Both the position numbers and the translations under genes were made by a program. The notes below the pieces were generated by a model. It was not told the DNA's origin. It made no database searches and was given only the letters and a program-made list of their open reading frames with translations. A stretch of 64,000 bases of DNA, taken from positions 2,604,001-2,668,000 of the forward strand of contig OZ242170.1 of the NCBI GenBank assembly GCA_965205545.1. The letters run 5' to 3'. Below are positions 26,785 through 35,905 of the stretch, piece by piece. Source of the stretch: Bin55 sp965205545. GTDB lineage: Bacteria; Pseudomonadota; Gammaproteobacteria; Pseudomonadales; Azotimanducaceae. Position 1 is the first letter of the stretch; the number at the start of each line of letters is the position of its first letter.

Positions 26785-27261
26785 CTAGTCTCTAGTGTAG
26801 GTTCCCACAAGGCGATTCATGCCAATCACAGAAGGTTCGATCGACTTGAACAATTCCAACATGCTCATTCCCGCGGGCAAATCGAGATCTGCATTCAATG
26901 CGAATACCCAAAAGTAGTATTGGTGAATTCCATGTCCTGGAGGCGGCATCGGACCTCCATAGCCCGGATTTCCAAAATCATTCCTACCTTGCTTGTAGTC
27001 AGAGCAATCTTCGGGAAGTTCGCGAACTGTACCGGGGATTCCGTAGAGCACCCAATGAACATAGCCGTAGGCATCTGGCGTCAGCAACGGCGCGTCTGGA
27101 TCATGGCAAACGATGGCGAAGGATTGCGATCCTTCGGGAACATCGTCCCACGTCAATTGCGGCGAGACGTCTCTACCTTCTCCCGTGTGTTCCCGTGGTA
27201 TTCGCGCTCCATGTTCGAATGCCGTACTTGTCAATGACATTGTTGTAAGAGCAAAGCCCAT
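26785..27261 (-). CDS. YbhB/YbcL family PEBP (Raf-kinase-inhibitor-like) protein
   Basis: A 158-residue phosphatidylethanolamine-binding-protein fold. IPREHTGEGRDVSPQLTWDD, CHDPDAP, YVHWVLYGIP and PPGHGIHQYYFWVFAL are the family segments and form the anion-binding pocket. Bacterial members are cytosolic or periplasmic; I see no signal peptide here (MGFALTTMSLTST). The function of bacterial members is not settled. It is convergent with the glycosyltransferase and divergent from the OsmC-VOC gene. Confidence 0.88.
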   Translation of the reverse strand: MGFALTTMSLTSTAFEHGARIPREHTGEGRDVSPQLTWDDVPEGSQSFAIVCHDPDAPLLTPDAYGYVHWVLYGIPGTVRELPEDCSDYKQGRNDFGNPGYGGPMPPPGHGIHQYYFWVFALNADLDLPAGMSMLELFKSIEPSVIGMNRLVGTYTRD

Positions 27262-27363
27262 GACCCTACCTCCAAGTGGATTTCATTTGGGATTCAGTGT
27301 TCAGCTTACTAGGTTATGGCTGTACATGCATTTCCGCCAGATTCTAGACGCCACAGGATGTCT

Positions 27364-27393
27364 TTGTCACGACCCAATAGCAAGCAAGATATT
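27364..27393 (+). promoter_or_regulatory. Candidate sigma-70 promoter of the OsmC-VOC gene
   Basis: TTGTCA (27364-27369) and GATATT (27388-27393) are separated by 18 bases and would place the transcript start near 27400, 69 bases before the ATG. The -35 matches five of six consensus positions, the -10 four of six. Confidence 0.3.
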
Positions 27394-27468
27394 CTGATAG
27401 GCATCGCATTTGCGATACTTCATAACAGGATGGAGCGAGGTTGAGACACAAGAGGAAAATCGTCGATT

Positions 27469-28305
27469 ATGAATACAGAACTGAATTGGCGGGACGGAAT
27501 TCGCTTCGCGGCAACGACTAGTAACGGAACCGTTGTGCAAATCGACGGACCTGCAGACATGGGCGGCAAAGACGTCGGTGCACGTCCCATGGAGCTAATG
27601 CTTATGGGAATTGGTGGCTGTTCTGCGGTGGATGTCATGCACATGCTGCACAAGGCGCGCTGCAATGTGACATGGTGTACGACCCAGATATCCGCAACGC
27701 GAGCCGATGCGCACCCTCAGGTATTCGAACAGATCCATATCCACTTTCGACTTGCAGGTACGGGTTTGAGCGAAAGTAAAGTCGAACGTGCAATCAAGCT
27801 AAGCAAAGAAAAGTACTGTTCGGCATCGATCTTGATGCAAAGGGCTGGTGTGAAAGTTTCCTACGATTGGGAGTTCGTGCCAGAGGAACGGGAACATGTT
27901 TCCGATGCTAATGAAGTTCCGCCGACCATGGGACTACATCACGTCGCGTTGATCTCTGAGCGCTACGAGGCCTCACGACGCTTTTACACGGAATGCATGG
28001 GACTCGATGTTGAATGGGAGCCTGACCGGGACAATGTTTATTTGACCTCTGGGCGTGATAATTTGGCGATTCACCGGTACAAACCTATCGAAGGTGGACC
28101 TGATTCCAATCTTGACCACATTGGGTTTGTAGTTGGGGATGAGCGTCATGTGGACATGTGGTTCGACTATCTAAAGTCGCAAGACATACACATCGAGGGA
28201 GAGCCCAAATCTCACAGAGACGGAGCGCGAAGCTTTTACACACTTGACCCAGATGGCACAAAGGTTCAGATCATCTACCATCCGCCGCTGGCGTGTACAC
28301 ATTGA
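27469..28305 (+). CDS. OsmC-family peroxidase fused to a VOC (glyoxalase-like) domain
   Basis: One uninterrupted 278-residue frame joins two domains. Residues ~1-140 are OsmC/YhfA-like: RPMELMLMGIGGCSAVDVM carries the first conserved cysteine and EKYCSASILMQRAGV the second, the pair that reduces organic hydroperoxides in this family. After a linker (EEREHVSDANEVPPT), residues ~155-275 form a VOC domain: LHHVALISERYEASRRFYT, LDHIGFVVGDE and SFYTLDPDGTKVQIIYHP. The last metal ligand, usually Glu, reads Gln (KVQI), so the metal site may be altered. OsmC proteins are usually stand-alone. Role inferred: handling of oxidised or reactive carbonyl products. Confidence 0.85.
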   Translation: MNTELNWRDGIRFAATTSNGTVVQIDGPADMGGKDVGARPMELMLMGIGGCSAVDVMHMLHKARCNVTWCTTQISATRADAHPQVFEQIHIHFRLAGTGLSESKVERAIKLSKEKYCSASILMQRAGVKVSYDWEFVPEEREHVSDANEVPPTMGLHHVALISERYEASRRFYTECMGLDVEWEPDRDNVYLTSGRDNLAIHRYKPIEGGPDSNLDHIGFVVGDERHVDMWFDYLKSQDIHIEGEPKSHRDGARSFYTLDPDGTKVQIIYHPPLACTH

Positions 28306-28340
28306 GAGATGGGGTAACTGTCCGATCTTGCCGGAGACAA

Positions 28341-28580
28341 CTAGGATTCGCTGGTTCTCTGGATGGTCCTATATTCCAACAAGACGTTCACAAGTATGCA
28401 AAGAACTGGGTACGCGATGAAGTAGAAGAAAACCAATACACTCATCACGTTAGTGCCGATTGTTTGTGCGTCTGCTAAGAATTGAATAACGAGAATGAGC
28501 ACGACTCCGCACACGGCGCACCCAAGGTAGAAGACGGAACGCTGAATGGCCTTGACCAAGGCAATTAGTAACGATCGCAT
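28341..28580 (-). CDS. Small two-helix membrane protein
   Basis: The 79-residue product has two hydrophobic segments, ~16-34 (VFYLGCAVCGVVLILVIQF) and ~46-68 (MSVLVFFYFIAYPVLCILVNVLL), with a short polar tail. The layout resembles small bacterial membrane proteins of the DUF4282 kind, but I cannot confirm the family. It sits between the OsmC-VOC gene, with which it converges, and the dikinase, which is upstream on the same strand. Confidence 0.45.
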   Translation of the reverse strand: MRSLLIALVKAIQRSVFYLGCAVCGVVLILVIQFLADAQTIGTNVMSVLVFFYFIAYPVLCILVNVLLEYRTIQRTSES

Positions 28581-28767
28581 GTTCTTATTTCAGCAGCAGT
28601 TCACTACCAAGCACGAATCTGCAGGCGACAACTCGACTCCATGTAGGTAATGTGTGTCCGATTCTTGAATTTTCAAGCGTTTTGGACGAAATACTCCCAA
28701 GAAATTCACTTCCACATTCAGTGAACCTATAGCAGATGTCGGTGCTGTCCACTCCATTCGTACAAGT

Positions 28768-31650
28768 TTATTGCTCGGCATGCAGCTCAACTACGCCTAC
28801 ATCGCCGTCAATGGTTATTGTTTGTCCGTGTTCAATCCGCTTGGTACCGTTGCCGACACCGAGAACTGCGGGAATACCGTACTCCCGAGCGACAATGGAC
28901 CCGTGGGCAAGAATGCTGCCGACGTCCGTGACCAATCCTACGGCGTGAGCAAACAGCTGAGTCCAAGCCGGGGTAGTCAACGGACTCACAAGAATTGAAC
29001 CGGGAACCATCTTGTCGAATTCTGATGCTCCGGTTATCACACTTGCCTTTGCGGTCACGCGTCCCGAACTTACTGGGAAACCCTTCATAGTCTCCGCTGA
29101 TTCATCATTAAGGATTTGAGTCTCCTTGAATGCTATGCCGTCTATCTGACTGGCTTCAAGTGGCAAGGTGCCCGGAGGATGATGCCGCTTGCGAGCTTCG
29201 CGCAATTGGCTGCGCTCAAGAGCTTTGTTTCCCAGGTCCTCACGCGACTTCCCATCCGTTGCCGCTGAGATAGCGGCTTCAAGTTCGCTGCTCGTAAGGA
29301 AGAAGGCATCTTCAGGGCAACGAAGTGTTCCCGCACGTTCTAGCCGGCCTCCAAGTTCAAAGACCATCGGTCGAAGTACGGACCATGTGTAGCCAAATAG
29401 GAATGCCACTTCTTCTCGAATGTAGTTGTATTTGCGAGCAAGCCAAAGCCTGAATCTGAACTGCCAATACTTCAGTCCTGAAAGAAGCCTGCTGATTTCG
29501 TAGAGCTTTTCCTCTCGCGTGCGCATAGCTCGTTCTTCTTGGGTCTTGGGATCGTAGGTGTCGTCTTGGACCATGCCTTTCACGGTGGCGAACAATGCTG
29601 CTGGATCTTCGCTTTGTGTCGGTTCGATGAAATCAAGGCTGTAGCCCTGATGCCCGTAGGTTTGCAAGTATGTTCGAATATCGTTCAACACCTCATGGCC
29701 GTCTTCACGTTCTTCGAGCGCGGAAAATAGGAACTTGCTCGGTGTTGTTAATACTGCGTGGGTTAGCGTTTGGCTCCTGCGAATTTTCTTGGAAACTTCA
29801 TACAAGTCCGCATTTGCCTGCATTGTCTTGGATTCAATTCCGGAGAGAAACTGACCACTGATAAAGTGCTCATCGGGAAGAGTTTCGCGCAAGAAACACT
29901 GCAAATGATCGTCGGTTGACTTTGCCACTCCGAATGTGTGGCTTGAATTGCTGGACCAGTAGTAGCCTTCCTCGATCGCCATTTCGCGAACGCCTTTCAA
30001 CAACAATTCGCTGGGGGCTGCAGCAACGTTGACTTCGGACCATCTCTTTTTAGTGTCAACTAGACGGGGTCGCGTGACGTCGAACCATTCCTTCAATTGC
30101 CTGTCGTTCCACTCTGTGTTGTTGAAGGCGATGTAGGTTGGGTTCTTGCTTTCTGGCATGGTTAGATGCCGCGCAATTTCAGGATCGGATTGTTCCTTAA
30201 GCCACTCGTCGAAAGAAGCTCTATCGGATTCGCTGAGATCGTGGCGAAATCGTTCCACGTCGCGTTGTCGGATTTCCAAGTCCTTTTGCCGGTGCACCTG
30301 GATCTCCTCTGGCTGTGGTTTATTCGATTTGCGTGTCCGCTTTTCACGAGTCTTTGCTTCAGCTTGCCTCTCAGCTTCGTCAATCTCGTGCTCCGTCGTC
30401 TTCAACAATCCCTTTTCAGCAGCCTGTCGGTGAACAATCTCCCAATCAAAGCGTTGGTAGGCGTAGCCGTTGACCGTGATGAAATTCGGCCCTCCGCCAA
30501 CCATGAGGCTCTTTCCCTTCCTCGGGGATTCCAGTCCTTCCGTCAGATAGAGCTCCTCAAACAAAGGACAGATTGGATCAGGCATGTTCTCGACAATTTG
30601 CCGCCGAGAGACGTAGCGGGCGGGGGGAGGAACTTCCCATGTCAGTTCAATGGGTTGAACGGGCAGATTTGTGATTGGTCGAGACTGAAGAATGTGCAAC
30701 TCACCAGAGGCGAATGCCCACTCAATGTCTTGAGGTAGACCGCCGTATACGGCTTCGATTGCTATCGCAGTCGTTAGGAGTTCTTGTAGTTGCGAATTGC
30801 TGAGGGTCGACAATGCTCTCAGATTTTCGTCGACATCGACGGTTCGAGTTCCGCCATCCTGGCGGGATACGATGGACAACGATTTTGGACCGATTTCTGT
30901 CTGTTTCACTTCACCAGAATCTCGGTCGACTATGTAGGTGTCGGGAGTAACTTGACCGCTCACTACCGCTTCGCCCAGTCCATAGCTGGAATTGACTACG
31001 ATTTCCCCACGCTCTCCAGTCGCAGGATTTGCAGTAAACAGGATTCCGGACAAGTCGGAGGGGATCATCTGTTGCACGACGACGGACATTGCGACAGCGC
31101 CTTGATCGATACCGTTCTGGTGTCGATAGTTCAATGCTTGAGGCGTCCAAAGGGATGCCCAACACTTGAGAACCGCATCCACCACTTCATCGGCACCCAC
31201 AACATTCAAAAAGGTCTCCTGCTGACCTGCGAATGAAAGGTCAGGCAGATCCTCGGCGTTGGCACTCGATCGAACCGCCGCTGCATGTCCATTTCCAATG
31301 GTTTTGGTATGTAGCCGATCGATTTCCTCGCGTAGCGTAGGGGGCACCCTTGCGTCCCCAAACAGTTTGCGAATTCGAGCCGAAGCGCGGTCAAAGGACA
31401 CAAGCCCGTCTCTGAATTCCGGTACCGCAAGCTTGACGATTTGATCTTGGAGCTTCTGCTCGGTTACGACTTGTCGGTAGGCGTCGGCTGTGACGTGAAA
31501 CCCACACGGAACTTTGAACCCCGCTCGTGCAAGCTGTGCCAGCGAGCGTCCCTTGCCTCCGACGATGTCAATGTCAATGGCTTCGGTGTCTAAAGGCAGT
31601 AAATGGTTTTTCAACTGTCGAGTCCCAGTAGAGGCAATATCGGCTGACAA
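28768..31650 (-). CDS. PEP-synthase-like three-domain phosphotransferase (rifampin-phosphotransferase-like layout)
   Basis: A 960-residue protein with a TTG start. Residues ~25-330 form the pyruvate-phosphate-dikinase ATP-grasp domain (VGGKGRSLAQL at 30-40, RSSANAEDL at 127-135, SVVVQQMI). A long central region (~360-830), rich in charged helices, has no family I can name. The C-terminal swivel domain carries GSILAHGSIVAREYGIPAV with the phospho-carrier His916. ATP-grasp / central / His-domain is the order of rifampin phosphotransferases and related dikinases; true PEP synthase instead has a C-terminal PEP barrel, which is absent here. It probably transfers the beta-phosphate of ATP through His916 to an unknown acceptor held by the central region. 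It lies 132 bases downstream of murU on the same strand. Confidence 0.8.
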   Translation of the reverse strand: MSADIASTGTRQLKNHLLPLDTEAIDIDIVGGKGRSLAQLARAGFKVPCGFHVTADAYRQVVTEQKLQDQIVKLAVPEFRDGLVSFDRASARIRKLFGDARVPPTLREEIDRLHTKTIGNGHAAAVRSSANAEDLPDLSFAGQQETFLNVVGADEVVDAVLKCWASLWTPQALNYRHQNGIDQGAVAMSVVVQQMIPSDLSGILFTANPATGERGEIVVNSSYGLGEAVVSGQVTPDTYIVDRDSGEVKQTEIGPKSLSIVSRQDGGTRTVDVDENLRALSTLSNSQLQELLTTAIAIEAVYGGLPQDIEWAFASGELHILQSRPITNLPVQPIELTWEVPPPARYVSRRQIVENMPDPICPLFEELYLTEGLESPRKGKSLMVGGGPNFITVNGYAYQRFDWEIVHRQAAEKGLLKTTEHEIDEAERQAEAKTREKRTRKSNKPQPEEIQVHRQKDLEIRQRDVERFRHDLSESDRASFDEWLKEQSDPEIARHLTMPESKNPTYIAFNNTEWNDRQLKEWFDVTRPRLVDTKKRWSEVNVAAAPSELLLKGVREMAIEEGYYWSSNSSHTFGVAKSTDDHLQCFLRETLPDEHFISGQFLSGIESKTMQANADLYEVSKKIRRSQTLTHAVLTTPSKFLFSALEEREDGHEVLNDIRTYLQTYGHQGYSLDFIEPTQSEDPAALFATVKGMVQDDTYDPKTQEERAMRTREEKLYEISRLLSGLKYWQFRFRLWLARKYNYIREEVAFLFGYTWSVLRPMVFELGGRLERAGTLRCPEDAFFLTSSELEAAISAATDGKSREDLGNKALERSQLREARKRHHPPGTLPLEASQIDGIAFKETQILNDESAETMKGFPVSSGRVTAKASVITGASEFDKMVPGSILVSPLTTPAWTQLFAHAVGLVTDVGSILAHGSIVAREYGIPAVLGVGNGTKRIEHGQTITIDGDVGVVELHAEQ

Positions 31651-31782
31651 ACTAACTAGCCCGTGAATGGAGGATCAATTGCAGGGCTAGAGCAATGAAA
31701 TTATCGCACTTTCGCTGTTAGACAAGGGTCGCGCCGATATCTGTTGTTGACACAGGTAATGTGCGGCACATCAAGTGTCTGG

Positions 31783-32451
31783 CTACATTGTGACCCGTCG
31801 TGCGCGTTTGAGTCCCTCTGGGCTTCCGATGTCAATCCACGTGCCTGTGAAGGATTCGCCAGAAACTTTGTTTTCCCTTGCTAGCGTGAACAGGAGGTCT
31901 CGTGTCAGCGAGAAGGTCCCCTCGGGACTGTTGTCAAATATTCGGGGATGCAGCAGAGAAATGCCACAAAAGGTGTGGGTGTGCCCTGATCTGTTGTTGT
32001 CTTTCTCGACCAGCTTACCTTTGAGACGAAAGTCCCTGGGCGCTGATTCGCTCACTGCAGGTTGAAGGATTAGGTGTGCGGACTGCGTGCTTTGTTCCGT
32101 TAGTGTCGAAAAGGTGAAGTTGGTCCATATGTCGCCATTCAAGACCACAAACGGCGAATCTCCTAGAAGTGGCAAAGCTTGAGCGATGCCTCCGCCAGTG
32201 TCGAGCAATTCCTCCTCGCGGCTGAAGGTAATTTTTACACCAAGGTGTCGGCCGCTTCCTAGGCACGACTCAATTTGTTCTCCTAGGTGGTGCAAGTTAA
32301 TGACGATGTCGCGAATGCCTGCGCGCTTCAACCAGCGAATTTGGTGAACGACCAGAGGCTCGCTGTTGATGAGAATCATGGGTTTGGGCACAGACTCTGT
32401 CAAAGGCAGTAGGCGCGTTCCCTTGCCTGCGGCAAGAATCATTGCTTTCAA
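31783..32451 (-). CDS. murU: N-acetylmuramate-1-phosphate uridylyltransferase
   Basis: A 222-residue nucleotidyltransferase beginning MKAMILAAGKGTRLLPLTESVPKPM, the NTP and Mg site, with VVLNGDIWTN and GTWIDIGSPEGLKRA downstream. In the Pseudomonas-type cell-wall recycling route, MurU makes UDP-MurNAc from MurNAc-1-phosphate. It lies one base after amgK, and the amgK-murU pair next to lptD is the known arrangement. This implies that recycled MurNAc bypasses de novo UDP-MurNAc synthesis and its fosfomycin-sensitive step. Confidence 0.9.
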   Translation of the reverse strand: MKAMILAAGKGTRLLPLTESVPKPMILINSEPLVVHQIRWLKRAGIRDIVINLHHLGEQIESCLGSGRHLGVKITFSREEELLDTGGGIAQALPLLGDSPFVVLNGDIWTNFTFSTLTEQSTQSAHLILQPAVSESAPRDFRLKGKLVEKDNNRSGHTHTFCGISLLHPRIFDNSPEGTFSLTRDLLFTLARENKVSGESFTGTWIDIGSPEGLKRARRVTM

Positions 32452-32452
32452 G

Positions 32453-33439
32453 TCAGCGACCCAATCTCTGAGACGTGCTGGGAATAACTGATTGCTTCAG
32501 CCAGTTTCCCAGTTCAGTGAGGGGAGAGTATTCCATGCACAGCTGCTGAGCCTTCTGCAGCGTTGGCAACACATGGGGAAGGTGTGAGGACTGCTGTTTT
32601 TGGACCCACAGCCGTACAAAGATTCCCGCAGCCTTTAGCAGTCTCTGCACTGCGGTGAACTTCACGGCACTCGCCATTTGGGAGCACGAAGCCAGTCTGG
32701 GAATAGATGTGGTTTGAGATTTCCTCCAATAATCCTGAATAGCCGTATCGCACGTCTCCTTTGTGTGGTTCCAATAGCAATCGTAGAGCAATGACGCAAG
32801 ATCGTAGGTAATGGGACCACGCAACGCATCTTGAAAGTCCACGACTCCGATATATGGGGGACCATCGCGCCACAGTAAGTTCCTGCAATGAAAGTCTCTA
32901 TGCACTGTTGTCTTCGGCAGTTCGTCTATCTGTCCTACTAGTTCGGGAGTGATTGCGTCCAATTGCGCCGGCAAGACATGGGTAAGGTCTCCACATATGT
33001 AGTCCCGAAAGATATGGATCTCTTCCCTGAGCCGCTTTGCGGTGTACTCGGGCACAAGACTGCTCTGGATTGATTGGATCTTCAGAATGGTCGATACTGC
33101 CGCGCTCAAAGGCTCATCTACTATGCCTTCGCGATATGTTGCGTAGAACGATTGGGAGCCTACGTCCTCAACTAGGAGATACCCACGATCGAGATCGTAG
33201 GCAAGCACATTGGGCACTGGAACTTCTACACTTCTGAAAACGTCTGACAGAGCAACGAATTGACTATTGTTCTCGGATTCAGGAGGAGAGTGCACTAGGA
33301 TCCATGAATTTCCGCCACTGGTGCAACGCCAGAATGCTCTTGTACTTGCCTCTACAGGAAGTGGCTGGATTTCGCAATTTGAGATGTCGAACTGATTGGC
33401 GGCCCAGGCGGTCAAGCTGGGATCTATTGGAGGCGTCAT
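32453..33439 (-). CDS. amgK: Anomeric N-acetylmuramate/N-acetylglucosamine kinase
   Basis: A 328-residue aminoglycoside-phosphotransferase-fold kinase. PVEASTRAFWRC is the nucleotide strand, LLVEDVGSQSF the hinge, TVHRDFHCRNLLW the catalytic loop (HxDxxxxN), and VVDFQDALRGP the metal-binding DFQD. AmgK phosphorylates MurNAc at the anomeric carbon, feeding MurU, which follows after one base. It is divergent from lptD, as in Pseudomonas. A sigma-70-like promoter sits 16 bases upstream of its start. Confidence 0.9.
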   Translation of the reverse strand: MTPPIDPSLTAWAANQFDISNCEIQPLPVEASTRAFWRCTSGGNSWILVHSPPESENNSQFVALSDVFRSVEVPVPNVLAYDLDRGYLLVEDVGSQSFYATYREGIVDEPLSAAVSTILKIQSIQSSLVPEYTAKRLREEIHIFRDYICGDLTHVLPAQLDAITPELVGQIDELPKTTVHRDFHCRNLLWRDGPPYIGVVDFQDALRGPITYDLASLLYDCYWNHTKETCDTAIQDYWRKSQTTSIPRLASCSQMASAVKFTAVQRLLKAAGIFVRLWVQKQQSSHLPHVLPTLQKAQQLCMEYSPLTELGNWLKQSVIPSTSQRLGR

Positions 33440-33454
33440 GCTCGAAGTATACGG

Positions 33455-33484
33455 TCTATAGCGCTCTGCGAAATCAGCTTACAA
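33455..33484 (-). promoter_or_regulatory. Candidate sigma-70 promoter for amgK-murU
   Basis: On the minus strand TTGTAA (33484-33479) is followed after 18 bases by TATAGA (33460-33455). Transcription would start about nine bases before the amgK ATG, giving a very short leader. The match is moderate and not tested. Confidence 0.4.
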
Positions 33485-33594
33485 AGTCTTTCCAAGACTC
33501 GTCTCATGCCAGAAATCGCGAAGAATGTGCAATATAGACATGTGGTGGAAATTGGAGCCTTGTTGTTGAATCAAACACTCAGTGGAGGGACGCT

Positions 33595-35889
33595 TTGATT
33601 CGTAGCTTGCCCACGCGTGCTCGCTTGACAATATTGCTGGGTTTCTCTGTGGCCTTCGCGGTAACGGGATGGTGCGACTCGGCCAAATCAAATGACAATT
33701 CTCTCGCTGAGCAATTGTGGGTGCCGGATTTCATGTTGGGTGCTTGTGGAGGGAACTACATCGTTGAGAGAGGTGTATCCGATCCGGATCCTGAAAAAGC
33801 CGAAAAAGAGGTGCGAGTTCTTGCTGATGAAGCGACACTGAATCTTGATGGGATTGGCCAGGTCACAGGGAACGTCGTTGTACAACGTGGAAGCGACCGA
33901 TTGGAGGCGCCGTCAGTCACATTGGACGCTTCGAATCAGGAAGTGCAAACGCCCCAAGGTGCATTAGTAGTTAACGAAAATGTCGCTTTGGACGTAGCCC
34001 AAAGCGACATACGAGTTTCCGAACGCAGGTTTAGTGTAGCCAATGCTGAGTTTGTTCTTTTGCAGCAAGGCTATCGCGGGACCGCCAGTCAAGTAAACGC
34101 TGGTGACGAGAGTGTCGAGTTCGAGAACGCATTTGTTACACGGTGTCCACCAACCGTGAATTCGTGGTCATTGTCCACTCGCAGATTCCGGGTAGATCGT
34201 GATCGGGAAATTGCCGAAGCGTGGCGTGTGAAACTCAACCTCGGTTCTGTCCCGATTCTCTTCGTTCCTTATTTGCGATTTCCTACATCCCCCGTCAGGA
34301 CTAGTGGCGTATTGTTGCCGGAAATCGAAAGCAACAGCTTACATGGCTACGAGTTGGGCATTCCCGTCTACGTCAACCTTGCACCAAACTACGACCTAAC
34401 ACTTACCCCAAAGCTATCTACAAGGCGAAGTCATAGCTTGGAGACTGAGTTTCGCCACATGAATCAGTGGTCGGAGACCAGTCTCAAAGGGGCTGTTCTG
34501 CCCTTTGACGGGGAATACCAGGAATATGTTGCAAGGTTGCTGAGGAGTTCCTTGCCGTCGGGCGAGAGCTCAGGTGAGCGATGGTTGGTTGAGCTCCAAC
34601 AAGAAGCTCTCCTTGGAAACTGGGAAGCTGATTCAACGTACTTTGTGGTCAGCGATACAGACTTCTATAGAGATTTTGGCGAGTCGCTTGGAGAGCTAAG
34701 ACATGTCGGACTCGCGCGAAAGCTAAGAATTGACCGGTGGGGCCGCAGTGTTGGATTTGCGTTCACCGTGGAAAGGTACGATCCGTTTCGTGAATGGGGA
34801 TCCTCAGTCGCGAGAGTGCCAGAGGTGGCGGTTGATGGCCAAAGACGTCTGGGTCCTTTTGAGGCCGAGTTTGCACTCTCATCTGCACGCATGGAGAGGG
34901 ATAGCGGAGACAAACGGGAGACGGGCAGCCGGAGCATAGCGAATTTGGCGTTTAGCATTCCAGCCCATCGTGCCTGGGGCTATGGGGTTCTCAGGGTTGA
35001 GCAATCGTTTGCTCGCTTTGAGATTGAGGAAGATTCGAGCTACGAGAGAGACGGGACCACTGCTCTGATCGATGCAGGGATGTACTTCGATAGAGGAATT
35101 CGATCTTCGCAGTCTGGCTACCAAACATTGGAGCCTCGCATGGTATATGTCCATAGAACGCAATCTCAGGAAGTCGGAATTCCCATATTCGACTATGGCG
35201 CCACATCGGCGTCGATTGACTCGCTAGTAGAACCATATCGCGTGATTGGACTCGACCGGATTTACGATCTTGAAACTCTGTCGCTATCGACGACCGCTAG
35301 GTTTTTTGCACCGCATTCCTTTGGCGAAAGGTACAAAATTCAAGCCGTTGCGACATATCCGCGGCAAGTCGGCGGATTAAGCTCAGATTCGGAAATTGGA
35401 GTCGGAATCGAATTCAAAGCTACGATGAACAATGAACTTTCCGTGGCAGGTTTCCATCTAATACATCCAGATATATGGACGTCACAAGCAACGGGAGCAA
35501 CAATCAGGTATTCACGACCAGACTTGCAATTAGTTGGTCAGCTACGCCATCAGCAACCCAACGACATACTGCAGTCGTTTGCGAGTGCCACGATAGATTT
35601 CGATAATGCATGGAAGGCTTTTGGGCAATTGCACTACGATTGGCAGCATGACCGACATATAGAATCGTTTGTCGGGTTTGAGTTTGCGGGCTGCTGTGTT
35701 ACCTATCGGTTTCTGTGGCGAAAAAGGCTGCGCTTTGGGTTCGCCGATTGGGAAGAACTGCGGTCTCGTAGCGGCATTCACTTTGAGTTGTCGCTAAACG
35801 GACTCACGTCGATTGGGGACAACGTGCTGTCCATAGTCGAAAGGGGTCGAGGATTAATGGGCCTTGCAAGACGGCCTACTAACTACTGA
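33595..35889 (+). CDS. lptD: LPS-assembly protein LptD
   Basis: The 764-residue outer-membrane barrel that inserts lipopolysaccharide into the outer leaflet with LptE. The TTG start at 33595 follows a strong AGTGGAGGGA binding site. A signal peptide covers ~9-26, then an LptA/OstA-like domain (~75-190; VLADEATLNLDGIGQVTGNVVVQRG), then the beta-barrel. Cys51, Cys184 and the consecutive Cys700-Cys701 match the disulfide pattern of E. coli LptD (one near the N-terminus, one after the OstA domain, a CC pair near the end), so oxidative folding is probably conserved. It is followed by surA, whose product chaperones LptD. Confidence 0.94.
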   Translation: MIRSLPTRARLTILLGFSVAFAVTGWCDSAKSNDNSLAEQLWVPDFMLGACGGNYIVERGVSDPDPEKAEKEVRVLADEATLNLDGIGQVTGNVVVQRGSDRLEAPSVTLDASNQEVQTPQGALVVNENVALDVAQSDIRVSERRFSVANAEFVLLQQGYRGTASQVNAGDESVEFENAFVTRCPPTVNSWSLSTRRFRVDRDREIAEAWRVKLNLGSVPILFVPYLRFPTSPVRTSGVLLPEIESNSLHGYELGIPVYVNLAPNYDLTLTPKLSTRRSHSLETEFRHMNQWSETSLKGAVLPFDGEYQEYVARLLRSSLPSGESSGERWLVELQQEALLGNWEADSTYFVVSDTDFYRDFGESLGELRHVGLARKLRIDRWGRSVGFAFTVERYDPFREWGSSVARVPEVAVDGQRRLGPFEAEFALSSARMERDSGDKRETGSRSIANLAFSIPAHRAWGYGVLRVEQSFARFEIEEDSSYERDGTTALIDAGMYFDRGIRSSQSGYQTLEPRMVYVHRTQSQEVGIPIFDYGATSASIDSLVEPYRVIGLDRIYDLETLSLSTTARFFAPHSFGERYKIQAVATYPRQVGGLSSDSEIGVGIEFKATMNNELSVAGFHLIHPDIWTSQATGATIRYSRPDLQLVGQLRHQQPNDILQSFASATIDFDNAWKAFGQLHYDWQHDRHIESFVGFEFAGCCVTYRFLWRKRLRFGFADWEELRSRSGIHFELSLNGLTSIGDNVLSIVERGRGLMGLARRPTNY

Positions 35890-35905
35890 TTTATTGAGGT
35901 TCGAC

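Noticed and set aside
30166..30738. Plus-strand frame opposite the dikinase
   Set aside because: The minus-strand dikinase is continuous with clear ATP-grasp and swivel domains.
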